Source: CAYYGL01 sp964471235
Lineage (GTDB): Bacteria; Calditrichota; Calditrichia; RBG-13-44-9; J075
Assembly (NCBI GenBank): GCA_964471235.1
Contig: CAYYGL010000195.1
Coordinates: 1 to 8,923, forward strand
DNA length: 8,923 nucleotides
Direction of reading: 5' to 3'
Under the pieces are notes generated by a model. The model was not told the origin of the DNA, ran no database searches, and worked only from the letters and a program-made list of their open reading frames with translations. Each line of letters begins with the position of its first letter. Position 1 is the stretch's first letter. The translations under genes were made by a program, and so were the position numbers. This document shows, in pieces, positions 1 to 5,054 of the stretch.

Positions 1-259
1 CTACCGAAAGGGCAATTTTCGCCTGTTCCTGACCAATCACATACTGGTCCAGAAGCGCCTTAATTTCATTGGGCTTGGGAAGGTTAAAATCTCCGCTCTG
101 AAACTGGGAGTAGCGGGAATTGCGAATGATTTCGTTTGCGCTGTTCAGGCACTGATCGCAAATACTGGCGTTTGCGCCGGTAACCAACTGGTTGACCTGG
201 TTCGCTTTGCGGTTGCAAAAAGAACAATAAGACTCATGGTCTAAATAATTTTTTGGCAT
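1..259 (-). CDS. clpX: ATP-dependent Clp protease ATP-binding subunit ClpX (N-terminal 86 residues, cut by window edge)
   Basis: This is the N-terminus of the AAA+ unfoldase that recognises substrates and feeds them into the ClpP chamber in the cytoplasm. The reading frame starts MPKNYLDHESYCSFCNRK and has the four zinc-ligand cysteines of the ClpX zinc-binding domain, C12-X2-C15 and C34-X2-C37. It continues into the conserved PKPNEIKALLDQYVIGQEQAK segment (about residues 61-81), which opens the AAA+ module. The Walker A and B motifs lie beyond the left edge. The ATG at 259-257 is the only sensible start, because the zinc finger begins 11 residues later. No strong Shine-Dalgarno sequence precedes it, unlike clpP. 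It follows clpP on the same strand after a 174-nt gap, so it may be co-transcribed or have its own promoter. Family assignment is very secure; only the N-terminal part is seen. Confidence 0.96.
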   Translation of the reverse strand, partial: MPKNYLDHESYCSFCNRKANQVNQLVTGANASICDQCLNSANEIIRNSRYSQFQSGDFNLPKPNEIKALLDQYVIGQEQAKIALSV

Positions 260-284
260 AATCTAAACTCGTTAAGGTTCAACA

Positions 285-313
285 TTCACAGGAAAGATAG
301 CGATTTCTGTCAA
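285..313 (-). promoter_or_regulatory. Possible sigma70-type promoter for clpX (weak)
   Basis: On the minus strand a perfect TTGACA (plus positions 308-313) is followed after 17 nt by TGTGAA (285-290), which matches only three of six -10 consensus bases. It lies 26 nt upstream of the clpX start. The wider clpP-clpX spacer (260-433) also has a 5-bp hairpin, CAACC/GGTTG (386-402), but no T-run directly after it on the minus strand, so there is no clear terminator between the two genes. Confidence 0.25.
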
Positions 314-433
314 CAAATGAAAATCCAATCTTTCAAATTTGACACATTTCCAAAAAAAACAAAAGATCGGGCAGATGTAACCAACCAACCCGGTAGCGGT
401 TGAAGTTTGCGAGTGAATCGACACCAACGCAGC

Positions 434-1051
434 CTACTTTTTGTCACCCGGGGATTTGGTCTTTTCATCCCCCCGGCGAACCAGAATCTCATCAATCAAA
501 CCGTATTCCAGGGCATCGGAAGAAGACATAAAATAATTCCGGTCGGTATCCTGTTCAATCTTTTCAATCGGTCTTCCGGTTGCCTCCGCCAAAATCTCAT
601 TCAGCCGTTTTCGTATTTTCAAAATTTCTTTGGCATGGATTTCAATATCGCTTGCCTGCCCCTGCACACCCCCCAACGGCTGGTGAATCATGATTCGCGC
701 ATTGGGGAGGGCAAATCGTTTTCCCTTGGTACCGGCAGCTAATAAAACCGCGCCCATACTGGCTGCCTGACCAATACAGGTGGTCACCACATCCGGTTTT
801 ATATATTGCATGGTGTCGTAAATCGCCAGACCGGAAGTTACAATTCCCCCGGGGCTGTTAATATACAGGTAAATATCTTTATCCGGGTCTTCCGCTTCCA
901 AAAACAACATTTGGGCAATAATCACACTGGCAACATTATCATCAACCGGGGTTCCCAGGAAGACGATACGTTCCTTTAACAACCGGGAATAGATATCATA
1001 CGCGCGTTCACCTCTGCCGGTTTGCTCAATCACCATTGGAATTAATGGCAT
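434..1051 (-). CDS. clpP: ATP-dependent Clp protease proteolytic subunit ClpP (Asn at the catalytic Asp position)
   Basis: ClpP is a serine peptidase that forms a double heptameric ring and degrades proteins unfolded by ClpX or ClpA/C. At 205 residues it has normal length. The nucleophile is Ser98 in GQAASMGA and the general base is His123 in RIMIHQPLGG; the YINSPGG oxyanion region is at about residues 63-69. The third triad position, Asp172 in S. aureus numbering (motif DTxRD), is Asn here: the stretch reads DTDRNYF, with codon AAT at minus 538-536. Listeria ClpP1 carries the same Asp-to-Asn change, so activity may be altered rather than lost. The charged tail DEKTKSPGDKK is typical. The start is chosen by a strong Shine-Dalgarno sequence nine bases upstream. 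It sits between tig and clpX in the classical order, 87 nt after tig. Family call is very secure; the effect of Asn172 is inference. Confidence 0.97.
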   Translation of the reverse strand: MPLIPMVIEQTGRGERAYDIYSRLLKERIVFLGTPVDDNVASVIIAQMLFLEAEDPDKDIYLYINSPGGIVTSGLAIYDTMQYIKPDVVTTCIGQAASMGAVLLAAGTKGKRFALPNARIMIHQPLGGVQGQASDIEIHAKEILKIRKRLNEILAEATGRPIEKIEQDTDRNYFMSSSDALEYGLIDEILVRRGDEKTKSPGDKK

Positions 1052-1060
1052 ACGGTCTTT

Positions 1061-1067
1061 CCTCCTT
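1061..1067 (-). promoter_or_regulatory. Strong Shine-Dalgarno sequence of clpP
   Basis: The minus strand reads AAGGAGG here, a full anti-16S match, 9 nt before the clpP ATG. It fixes the start and shows that this organism uses Shine-Dalgarno initiation. Confidence 0.85.
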
Positions 1068-1138
1068 AAAAATGCTTTTTGTAAAAATCACAGGAACGAA
1101 CAACCCGTCAGTAACAGATTGCCCGTCCTGAAGTTTAG

Positions 1139-2464
1139 TTATCCTTTTATAATCCTTGATTCCTGCGGGGTTTCCGTTGCACCCGCTACGCTATCTTCTT
1201 CCGAAGGCTGCGGATATACCTCGATAATTTCAGCTTCGGATTTCAACAGTTCGAACAGCTTTTCTTCCAGTATTTCGTTCCGGATGTCTTCCAATATCCG
1301 GGAATCCGCTTTTGCCTTCTTTTTATCTTCATCACTTATGTTCAAATTGTCTATCCGGCGCATAATCTCTTCTTCGGAAATATCAATATCCTCGACTTCC
1401 ATCAATTTCTTCTTTAACAGGTACCAGCGGATATCCCGTACGGCATCGGCACGATAGCGCTGCCGGATGAGCTCCTTGTCCAATTTCTCCTGAGTAGAGC
1501 GTTGGATATCCTCGATAATATGATTCAGGTAATTATCAACCATGGCATCCGGTACTTCAAAAGGATTTTCTTTGAGCAGTTCATCGATTAAACGGGAACG
1601 GAATTGTTTTTCACTGCGCTGCTCCAGGTCCCTGCGGATGGATTCTTCCATATAGGTGCGCAATTGGTCCATCGTTTCAATTTCTTCATCTCCCAGATTT
1701 TTCACAAATTCATCATCCAGCGGCGGAAGTTCTTGCTCCTGAATGTCCTGAACGGTAATCTTATAACTCTCCACATGAGATTCTTCTTCAGGAAATTCCC
1801 CGGAAGCCGAGATTACCTTACGTACAATGGTTTCTTCTCCTGCTTTCAGCCCAATTAACTGCTCCTCTATTTCCGCATCGAACTTCCCGGAGCCGATTTC
1901 AAGAGTAATATCTTCATACTTTCGTCCGACCATGGGGACATCCCCTTCCCCCAACTGCTGTAGGGTAACGGTCACCAGGGAGCCTTTTTCCACAATCTCA
2001 GCAGTTTTCACTGTGGCAAAATTTTCCTGTAACCGCCCAATCGCTCGATTTACCATCTCATCCGTAACAACTACCATCTCTTTTTCAACTTTTAACCCCT
2101 TATATTTCTTAATCTCTATCTCCGGTTCCACTTCAATCTCAAAGTCAAATTCCAGCCCGGATTGCATATCGTTGAATTTCACATTTTGAATTACCCCGGT
2201 AGAGACCGGCTGAATTTTTGACTGAGAGAGCGCCTTATAGAAGAATTCCTGGAGGGCTTCATCAATGACTTTGGAGATAATTTCATCCCGGAACCGCTTT
2301 TTAATCAGATTTAAGGGAACCCGTCCCGGTCGAAACCCGGGGAGGGATACTTTTTTCTGAAATGCTCTGGAAACACGATTTTCATAAGGCGTCAGTTCTT
2401 CTCCTTCCACTTTAACAGTGAATTGGCGCCTGGTTGGAGAAATTTCTTTCACTTCATACTGCAT
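1139..2464 (-). CDS. tig: Trigger factor, ribosome-associated chaperone
   Basis: Trigger factor binds near the ribosome exit tunnel and shields nascent chains. At 441 residues it has full family length. The N-terminal ribosome-binding domain (about 1-145) carries the signature loop GFRPGRVP at 43-50, matching E. coli GFRKGKVP at the same position. Residues about 150-245 are the FKBP-like domain (EIGSGKF...GLKAGEE), but the IPGF-type segment of active FKBP domains is replaced by FDAEIEEQL, so prolyl isomerase activity is doubtful. The C-terminal helical chaperone domain runs from about 250 to 415 (motif ELPPLDDEFVKNLG), followed by an acidic tail of about 25 residues that looks disordered. The ATG is preceded by GAAGG seven bases upstream. 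It heads the tig-clpP-clpX cluster, which couples nascent-chain folding with proteolysis. A sigma70-like promoter lies about 130 nt upstream. Confidence 0.97.
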   Translation of the reverse strand: MQYEVKEISPTRRQFTVKVEGEELTPYENRVSRAFQKKVSLPGFRPGRVPLNLIKKRFRDEIISKVIDEALQEFFYKALSQSKIQPVSTGVIQNVKFNDMQSGLEFDFEIEVEPEIEIKKYKGLKVEKEMVVVTDEMVNRAIGRLQENFATVKTAEIVEKGSLVTVTLQQLGEGDVPMVGRKYEDITLEIGSGKFDAEIEEQLIGLKAGEETIVRKVISASGEFPEEESHVESYKITVQDIQEQELPPLDDEFVKNLGDEEIETMDQLRTYMEESIRRDLEQRSEKQFRSRLIDELLKENPFEVPDAMVDNYLNHIIEDIQRSTQEKLDKELIRQRYRADAVRDIRWYLLKKKLMEVEDIDISEEEIMRRIDNLNISDEDKKKAKADSRILEDIRNEILEEKLFELLKSEAEIIEVYPQPSEEDSVAGATETPQESRIIKG

Positions 2465-2782
2465 GGAATTTCCTTCTTTTTGCTATGAGGTAAAGGTATT
2501 GAAACTATTCAAATTAAAGCTGCTAACCATATTACAGTTTTTACAAATACCCACAGGAATTAAACACCAAACTTGTGATGTTATTTAAACTACCTAATAT
2601 AATACCACTGACCTGGTTTTGCAAGAAAGGATAAAATGGTACAGGGGATGTCTCGGAAAATAAAAAAGAGAAAGCATGCCTACCTTGTGATATACTCGTT
2701 TAACTGAGTCATGACGTCGTGGGCGTAAGAGCCAGGGAATGGGCGTACGGTTTTCATTTCCGATTATCCGTACCAGATGCAA
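2465..2782. other. Intergenic spacer between tig and the cytochrome terminator
   Basis: This spacer of about 320 bp contains the probable tig promoter and a 5' leader of about 125 nt. Beyond that I see only short repeats, such as GGGCGTA twice at about 2720-2755 and a near-palindrome around GACGTC near 2713. No credible gene or RNA family is recognisable; open frames here lack a ribosome binding site and recognisable protein features. Confidence 0.6.
2596..2624 (-). promoter_or_regulatory. Probable sigma70-type promoter of tig(-clpP-clpX)
   Basis: On the minus strand TTGCAA (2624-2619, four of six -35 bases) is followed by exactly 17 nt and TATATT (2601-2596, five of six -10 bases). Transcription would begin near 2589, giving a leader of about 125 nt before the tig ATG. 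It lies downstream of the cytochrome terminator, so the protein-quality genes are likely transcribed independently of the cytochrome. Confidence 0.5.
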
Positions 2783-2810
2783 AAAGCCCCGGCAAAATTG
2801 CCGGGGCTTT
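2783..2810 (-). terminator. Intrinsic terminator of the octaheme cytochrome gene
   Basis: This is a perfect 13-bp stem around AAAGCCCCGGCAA, its G+C core closed by a very short AT loop. On the minus strand the stem runs into TTTTT, the U-tract of a Rho-independent terminator. It starts 28 nt after the cytochrome stop codon. On the plus strand only three T follow, and no plus-strand gene ends here, so the minus orientation is the functional one. Confidence 0.92.
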
Positions 2811-2838
2811 CCGGTGTTCAATTATCCGCTGATCCCGA

Positions 2839-4299
2839 TTACTTCATCAGGATCATCTTCTTGGTCAGCGAGACGCCATCGCTTTCCAGACGATAGATAT
2901 AAACGCCGCTGGACAGATTTTGGGGCGTAAAATCAACCGAATGCGGACCGGGGGTCATGGTTTTGTCAAGCAGCACAGCTACTTGTTGCCCCAACAAATT
3001 GTAAACGGTTAACCGCACTTTGGCAGTGGTCGGTAAGGCAAAATCGATCCGGGTGGAGGGATTAAAGGGATTGGGATAGTTTTGCATTAACTGAAATTCC
3101 GTAGGAATTGTGGCAACACCCGGAATTGCGGTAAAGCCGCCATTGTGCGCATTCGGCGCCCAACCGGCTGCCCATTGCAGGTCTTTGTCCTGGTGACAGG
3201 GCAGACAGACGAAATCGAGGGTAAGGGCCGCATGCCCTGCGGAATCCAGCCGCACCTGACCGCCGTCAGGTGTGAACATGGAGTCTCTCGGCACCGGAGC
3301 CGTATTAATCGACCAGATATGGCTTGCCACGTCACCTTTCCAGCCGTTGCCCTCCTGCGTGCCAACCGCCGACTTAGCAGCATTCGGCATGTGGCAATCC
3401 TCACAGTCAATCGGCTTAGGCTGCCCATTCAGGAGCACTTCATGGTTGGGATGGCAGGTTTCACACTCCACCTTGATGGCATCTAAACCGGTACCGGCAG
3501 CATCGGGATATAACAAGGCAATATGGGTATCGTGGCAGGTACCGCATTCCAGATCGGGCGCTACCCCATCCCCATGCTTGGAAGCTTTCATCTCATTGAA
3601 TTGTTCGTGGTGACGAATATAGCCGCCGGAAGCGGGGATTACATTGGTTTTACTCCCCCGGTGATGGCAATCGCCACAACGGGTAAATTTTAAGCTATCG
3701 GCCTGGATGGGTGGAGGAGTCGAACCACCGCTTGCTACGTGTTCACTACCCGGTCCATGGCAGCCTTCACAGCGAATACCCGGTTCATTAAACGTGCCCA
3801 AACCCGGGGTATTGGGATTCCAGCTTCCGTTGGGATCCGGACCCGTGGTGTGACATTTAAAGCAGTTATAATTGTAGGGCTTATCTTCTCCGAAATGATA
3901 AGGAACCCACTGGGGCGTGCCCCGCGGAAACAAATTATATTGCGCCATGCTATCAGAGGTGAAAATATTCCCATCCGCCGATTGGACAAACCGGGCTTTC
4001 CAACCATACCCCCCGATAACAAAATCGTAATCATTCCAATCGGGGGCTGCCGGAGGCGGAGAGGGCACACCGGGGCTGGTGTTGGGCGGGTATACCGGAG
4101 GAGCACCGTTTACCGGGTTCAGCTTATACGGGTGACCGGTCTTCATATACTCCTGCCAGATATTATACCCCAGATTGGGGTTCACATTATCGTGACATAC
4201 CTGGCATTGGTCTGAACCCACAAACGTCTGTGCCTTTAAACCGTTTGAGAAGCCCAGGATGAGGAAACAACTCAGCAGGATAAGTAAACTTCTCATCAT
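2839..4299 (-). CDS. Secreted octaheme c-type cytochrome (cytochrome c554-like) with T9SS C-terminal sorting domain
   Basis: This is a 486-residue exported electron-transfer protein or multiheme oxidoreductase; the substrate is unknown. Residues 1-23 form a Sec signal peptide (MMRS, then LLILLSCFLILGF, cleavage probably after LKA). Eight CXXCH motifs start at C32, C146, C177, C208, C252, C279, C299 and C365. The pattern CFKCHTTG...GIRCEGCHGPGSEH (146-187) resembles the cytochrome c554 family. Spare histidines (57, 135, 187, 213, 230/231, 242, 259, 286, 327, 356, 384) could be distal ligands. A proline-rich stretch lies at 66-86. Residues about 400-486 are a T9SS sorting domain (QNYPNPFNPST, then YNLLGQQV, SSGVYIYRL and terminal KKMILMK), predicting export across the outer membrane. 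M1 and M2 are both possible starts, 5 and 8 nt from the GAAGGAG ribosome binding site. It is divergent from the kinase/regulator pair and followed by its own terminator. Heme count and sorting domain are seen directly; an extracellular electron-transfer role is inference. Confidence 0.93.
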   Translation of the reverse strand: MMRSLLILLSCFLILGFSNGLKAQTFVGSDQCQVCHDNVNPNLGYNIWQEYMKTGHPYKLNPVNGAPPVYPPNTSPGVPSPPPAAPDWNDYDFVIGGYGWKARFVQSADGNIFTSDSMAQYNLFPRGTPQWVPYHFGEDKPYNYNCFKCHTTGPDPNGSWNPNTPGLGTFNEPGIRCEGCHGPGSEHVASGGSTPPPIQADSLKFTRCGDCHHRGSKTNVIPASGGYIRHHEQFNEMKASKHGDGVAPDLECGTCHDTHIALLYPDAAGTGLDAIKVECETCHPNHEVLLNGQPKPIDCEDCHMPNAAKSAVGTQEGNGWKGDVASHIWSINTAPVPRDSMFTPDGGQVRLDSAGHAALTLDFVCLPCHQDKDLQWAAGWAPNAHNGGFTAIPGVATIPTEFQLMQNYPNPFNPSTRIDFALPTTAKVRLTVYNLLGQQVAVLLDKTMTPGPHSVDFTPQNLSSGVYIYRLESDGVSLTKKMILMK

Positions 4300-4304
4300 A
4301 GAAT

Positions 4305-4311
4305 CTCCTTC
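4305..4311 (-). promoter_or_regulatory. Shine-Dalgarno sequence of the octaheme cytochrome
   Basis: The minus strand reads GAAGGAG, 5 nt before the first ATG and 8 nt before the second in-frame ATG (4296-4294). The spacing slightly favours the second Met, a difference of one residue in the signal peptide. Confidence 0.75.
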
Positions 4312-4331
4312 TGTTTTAAAATTGAGTTAAC

Positions 4332-4344
4332 TTGAATGCCGCAC
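4332..4344 (-). repeat. Dyad direct repeat, copy 1 (TTGAATGCCGCAC on plus)
   Basis: This copy differs from the one at 4395-4407 at a single base, the centre of the TGC-S-GCA dyad. Start-to-start distance is 63 bp, six helical turns. It falls in the predicted leader of the cytochrome transcript. It may be an operator for a dimeric regulator; the two copies could also pair as a 7-bp stem in RNA. Confidence 0.45.
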
Positions 4345-4394
4345 CCGAATCAAAAACCGAATCATTATCTCAACTTCTGCACTTTACGTTGTAT

Positions 4395-4407
4395 TTGAAT
4401 GCGGCAC
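4395..4407 (-). repeat. Dyad direct repeat, copy 2 (TTGAATGCGGCAC on plus)
   Basis: This is the second copy of the TTGAATGC-S-GCAC element. It lies where transcription from the sigma54-like element at 4417-4432 would start, a position suited to repression. The binding protein is unknown. Confidence 0.45.
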
Positions 4408-4416
4408 TTATGGGTT

Positions 4417-4432
4417 TACATAAAACATGCCA
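4417..4432 (-). promoter_or_regulatory. Candidate sigma54 (-24/-12) promoter of the octaheme cytochrome
   Basis: The minus strand reads TGGCATGTTTTATGTA. The -24 half (TGGCATG) is close to consensus TGGCACG. Exactly 10 nt separate the GG from the -12 dinucleotide, which is GT instead of GC, within ATGTA instead of TTGCA. Spacing is right but the -12 element is imperfect. It faces the cytochrome gene and lies about 140-150 bp from a perfect palindrome, a usual distance for an NtrC-type activator site. Confidence 0.35.
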
Positions 4433-4568
4433 CTCAATCAATATGTAGATAATTATCTGTTTTTTTGTTACTTACAAGCCAAACTTTTCAAAGCAGATTT
4501 TGTGTGACTGAGGCATCTTTGTCACGTCATGCAATATAATTAACCTTACTCTCTCTTTTTCAATAACT

Positions 4569-4582
4569 TGTCACATGTGACA
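4569..4582. promoter_or_regulatory. Perfect 14-bp palindrome, candidate activator or operator site
   Basis: TGTCACATGTGACA is perfectly self-complementary. Related half-sites surround it: TGACAC again one helical turn away (4589-4594), TTGTCAC at 4519-4525 and TGTGAC at 4503-4508. The symmetry suits the Fis-type DNA-binding domain of an NtrC-family regulator such as the one encoded at 6574-7938, but a CRP/FNR-type or other dimeric regulator is equally possible. Confidence 0.5.
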
Positions 4583-4593
4583 CCCGAATGACA

Positions 4594-4713
4594 CTGGGAC
4601 ACAGGCGTCCCATTTAAGGAGCCTGGTGGCGGGGTGGAAAAAAATACTGCTCAAAGTATGGCGGCGGTAAAGATCGGCGTCAAAAGGATGCCACAATTTT
4701 TCCCAACCGCCAT
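4594..4713. other. Cluster of nested inverted repeats; possible structured RNA or leader
   Basis: In order on the plus strand: TGGGAC/GTCCCA hairpin (4595-4600 with 4607-4612) whose loop CAGGC (4602-4606) is complementary to GCCTG (4621-4625), the layout of an H-type pseudoknot; ATACT/AGTAT hairpin (4644-4648 with 4655-4659); and ATGGCGG/CCGCCAT (4658-4664 with 4707-4713) enclosing GGCGTC/GATGCC (4676-4681 with 4687-4692, one G-U pair). On the minus strand the ATACT/AGTAT hairpin is followed by seven T, a weak terminator-like arrangement. No known RNA family is recognised, and strand is uncertain. Confidence 0.3.
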
Positions 4714-4833
4714 CACAAGGAAAAAAATGTAACCCTTTGTGGTTTATAGGATTAAATACTATTTCAGTTGAGGATGCACATTTTCGATGGCAGTCATCTC
4801 TCATTTTTTTCTGTAATATTATTGCTGTTAAGA

Positions 4834-4853
4834 TCATATTTTCCAATGGGTAA
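4834..4853 (+). repeat. 20-bp direct repeat, copy 1
   Basis: TCATATTTTCCARTGGRTAA is present here and at 4888-4907 with two mismatches. The copies are 54 bp apart (start to start), about 150-220 bp upstream of the kinase start. It could be a regulator-binding pair or a decayed duplication. Confidence 0.5.
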
Positions 4854-4887
4854 TGAGAATCTAACAGAACTTGGCAAACAAATTGTG

Positions 4888-4907
4888 TCATATTTTCCAG
4901 TGGATAA
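4888..4907 (+). repeat. 20-bp direct repeat, copy 2
   Basis: This is the second copy of the element at 4834-4853, with 18 of 20 bases identical. The sequences between and beyond the copies are not clearly related, apart from a short GAAT match after each. Confidence 0.5.
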
Positions 4908-5012
4908 GATTGCGAATAACACTACGGTCATGAACCCTGTTTTTAGAATGATAACCGGTATAGTGAAACTGGTAACGGTAAACGTGTTGAAACCGCCTGT
5001 GAGCTAAAATTT

Positions 5013-5030
5013 TGATGAATATTTTCATCA
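5013..5030 (+). repeat. Hairpin TGATGAA-TATT-TTCATCA in the kinase leader
   Basis: A perfect 7-bp inverted repeat with a 4-nt loop ends 24 nt before the kinase ATG. Its 3' arm overlaps a TCATC (5028-5032) that could instead pair with GATGA (5041-5045), which overlaps the GAGGG ribosome binding site, so two exclusive structures are possible. It may be an operator, a translational switch or chance. Confidence 0.3.
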
Positions 5031-5054
5031 TCATTCGGGGGATGAGGGATAGAA

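Larger units (their letters stand above)
4300..5054. other. Divergent regulatory spacer between cytochrome and kinase genes
   Basis: This 755-bp spacer holds no convincing gene; the frames at 4571-4891 (minus) and 4768-5007 (plus) lack well-spaced ribosome binding sites and recognisable motifs. It is rich in symmetric elements, annotated separately: dyads facing the cytochrome, a perfect palindrome, nested hairpins and a direct repeat. Its length and content suggest control of one or both divergent transcripts. A TATAGT box (4959-4964) could be a -10 for the kinase but has no good -35. Confidence 0.55.

Noticed and set aside
386..402. CAACC/GGTTG hairpin after clpP as a terminator
   Set aside because: The stem is only 5 bp and the T-rich stretch on the minus strand is about 20 nt further on, so it does not form an intrinsic terminator.
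3087..4215. Several 110-160-codon open frames on both strands inside the cytochrome gene
   Set aside because: They are shadows of a gene with eight in-frame CXXCH motifs, a signal peptide and a sorting domain.
4267..4299. Lipobox-like LLSC (Cys11) in the cytochrome signal peptide
   Set aside because: The Cys lies only ten residues in, in the middle of the hydrophobic core, with Leu at -2; a signal peptidase I site after LKA fits better.
4635..4650. TGG...TGC in the divergent spacer as a plus-strand sigma54 promoter
   Set aside because: The GG-to-GC distance is 11 nt instead of the strict 10.
4571..4891. Minus-strand open frame of 106 codons in the divergent spacer
   Set aside because: No ribosome binding site or recognisable motif, and it runs through the nested inverted repeats and the palindrome, which better explain this DNA.
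4768..5007. Plus-strand open frame of 79 codons before the kinase
   Set aside because: It begins at TTG, and the first ATG (4774) has GAGG directly abutting it with no spacer. The product has no recognisable domain; the SYFP repetition comes from the direct DNA repeat.
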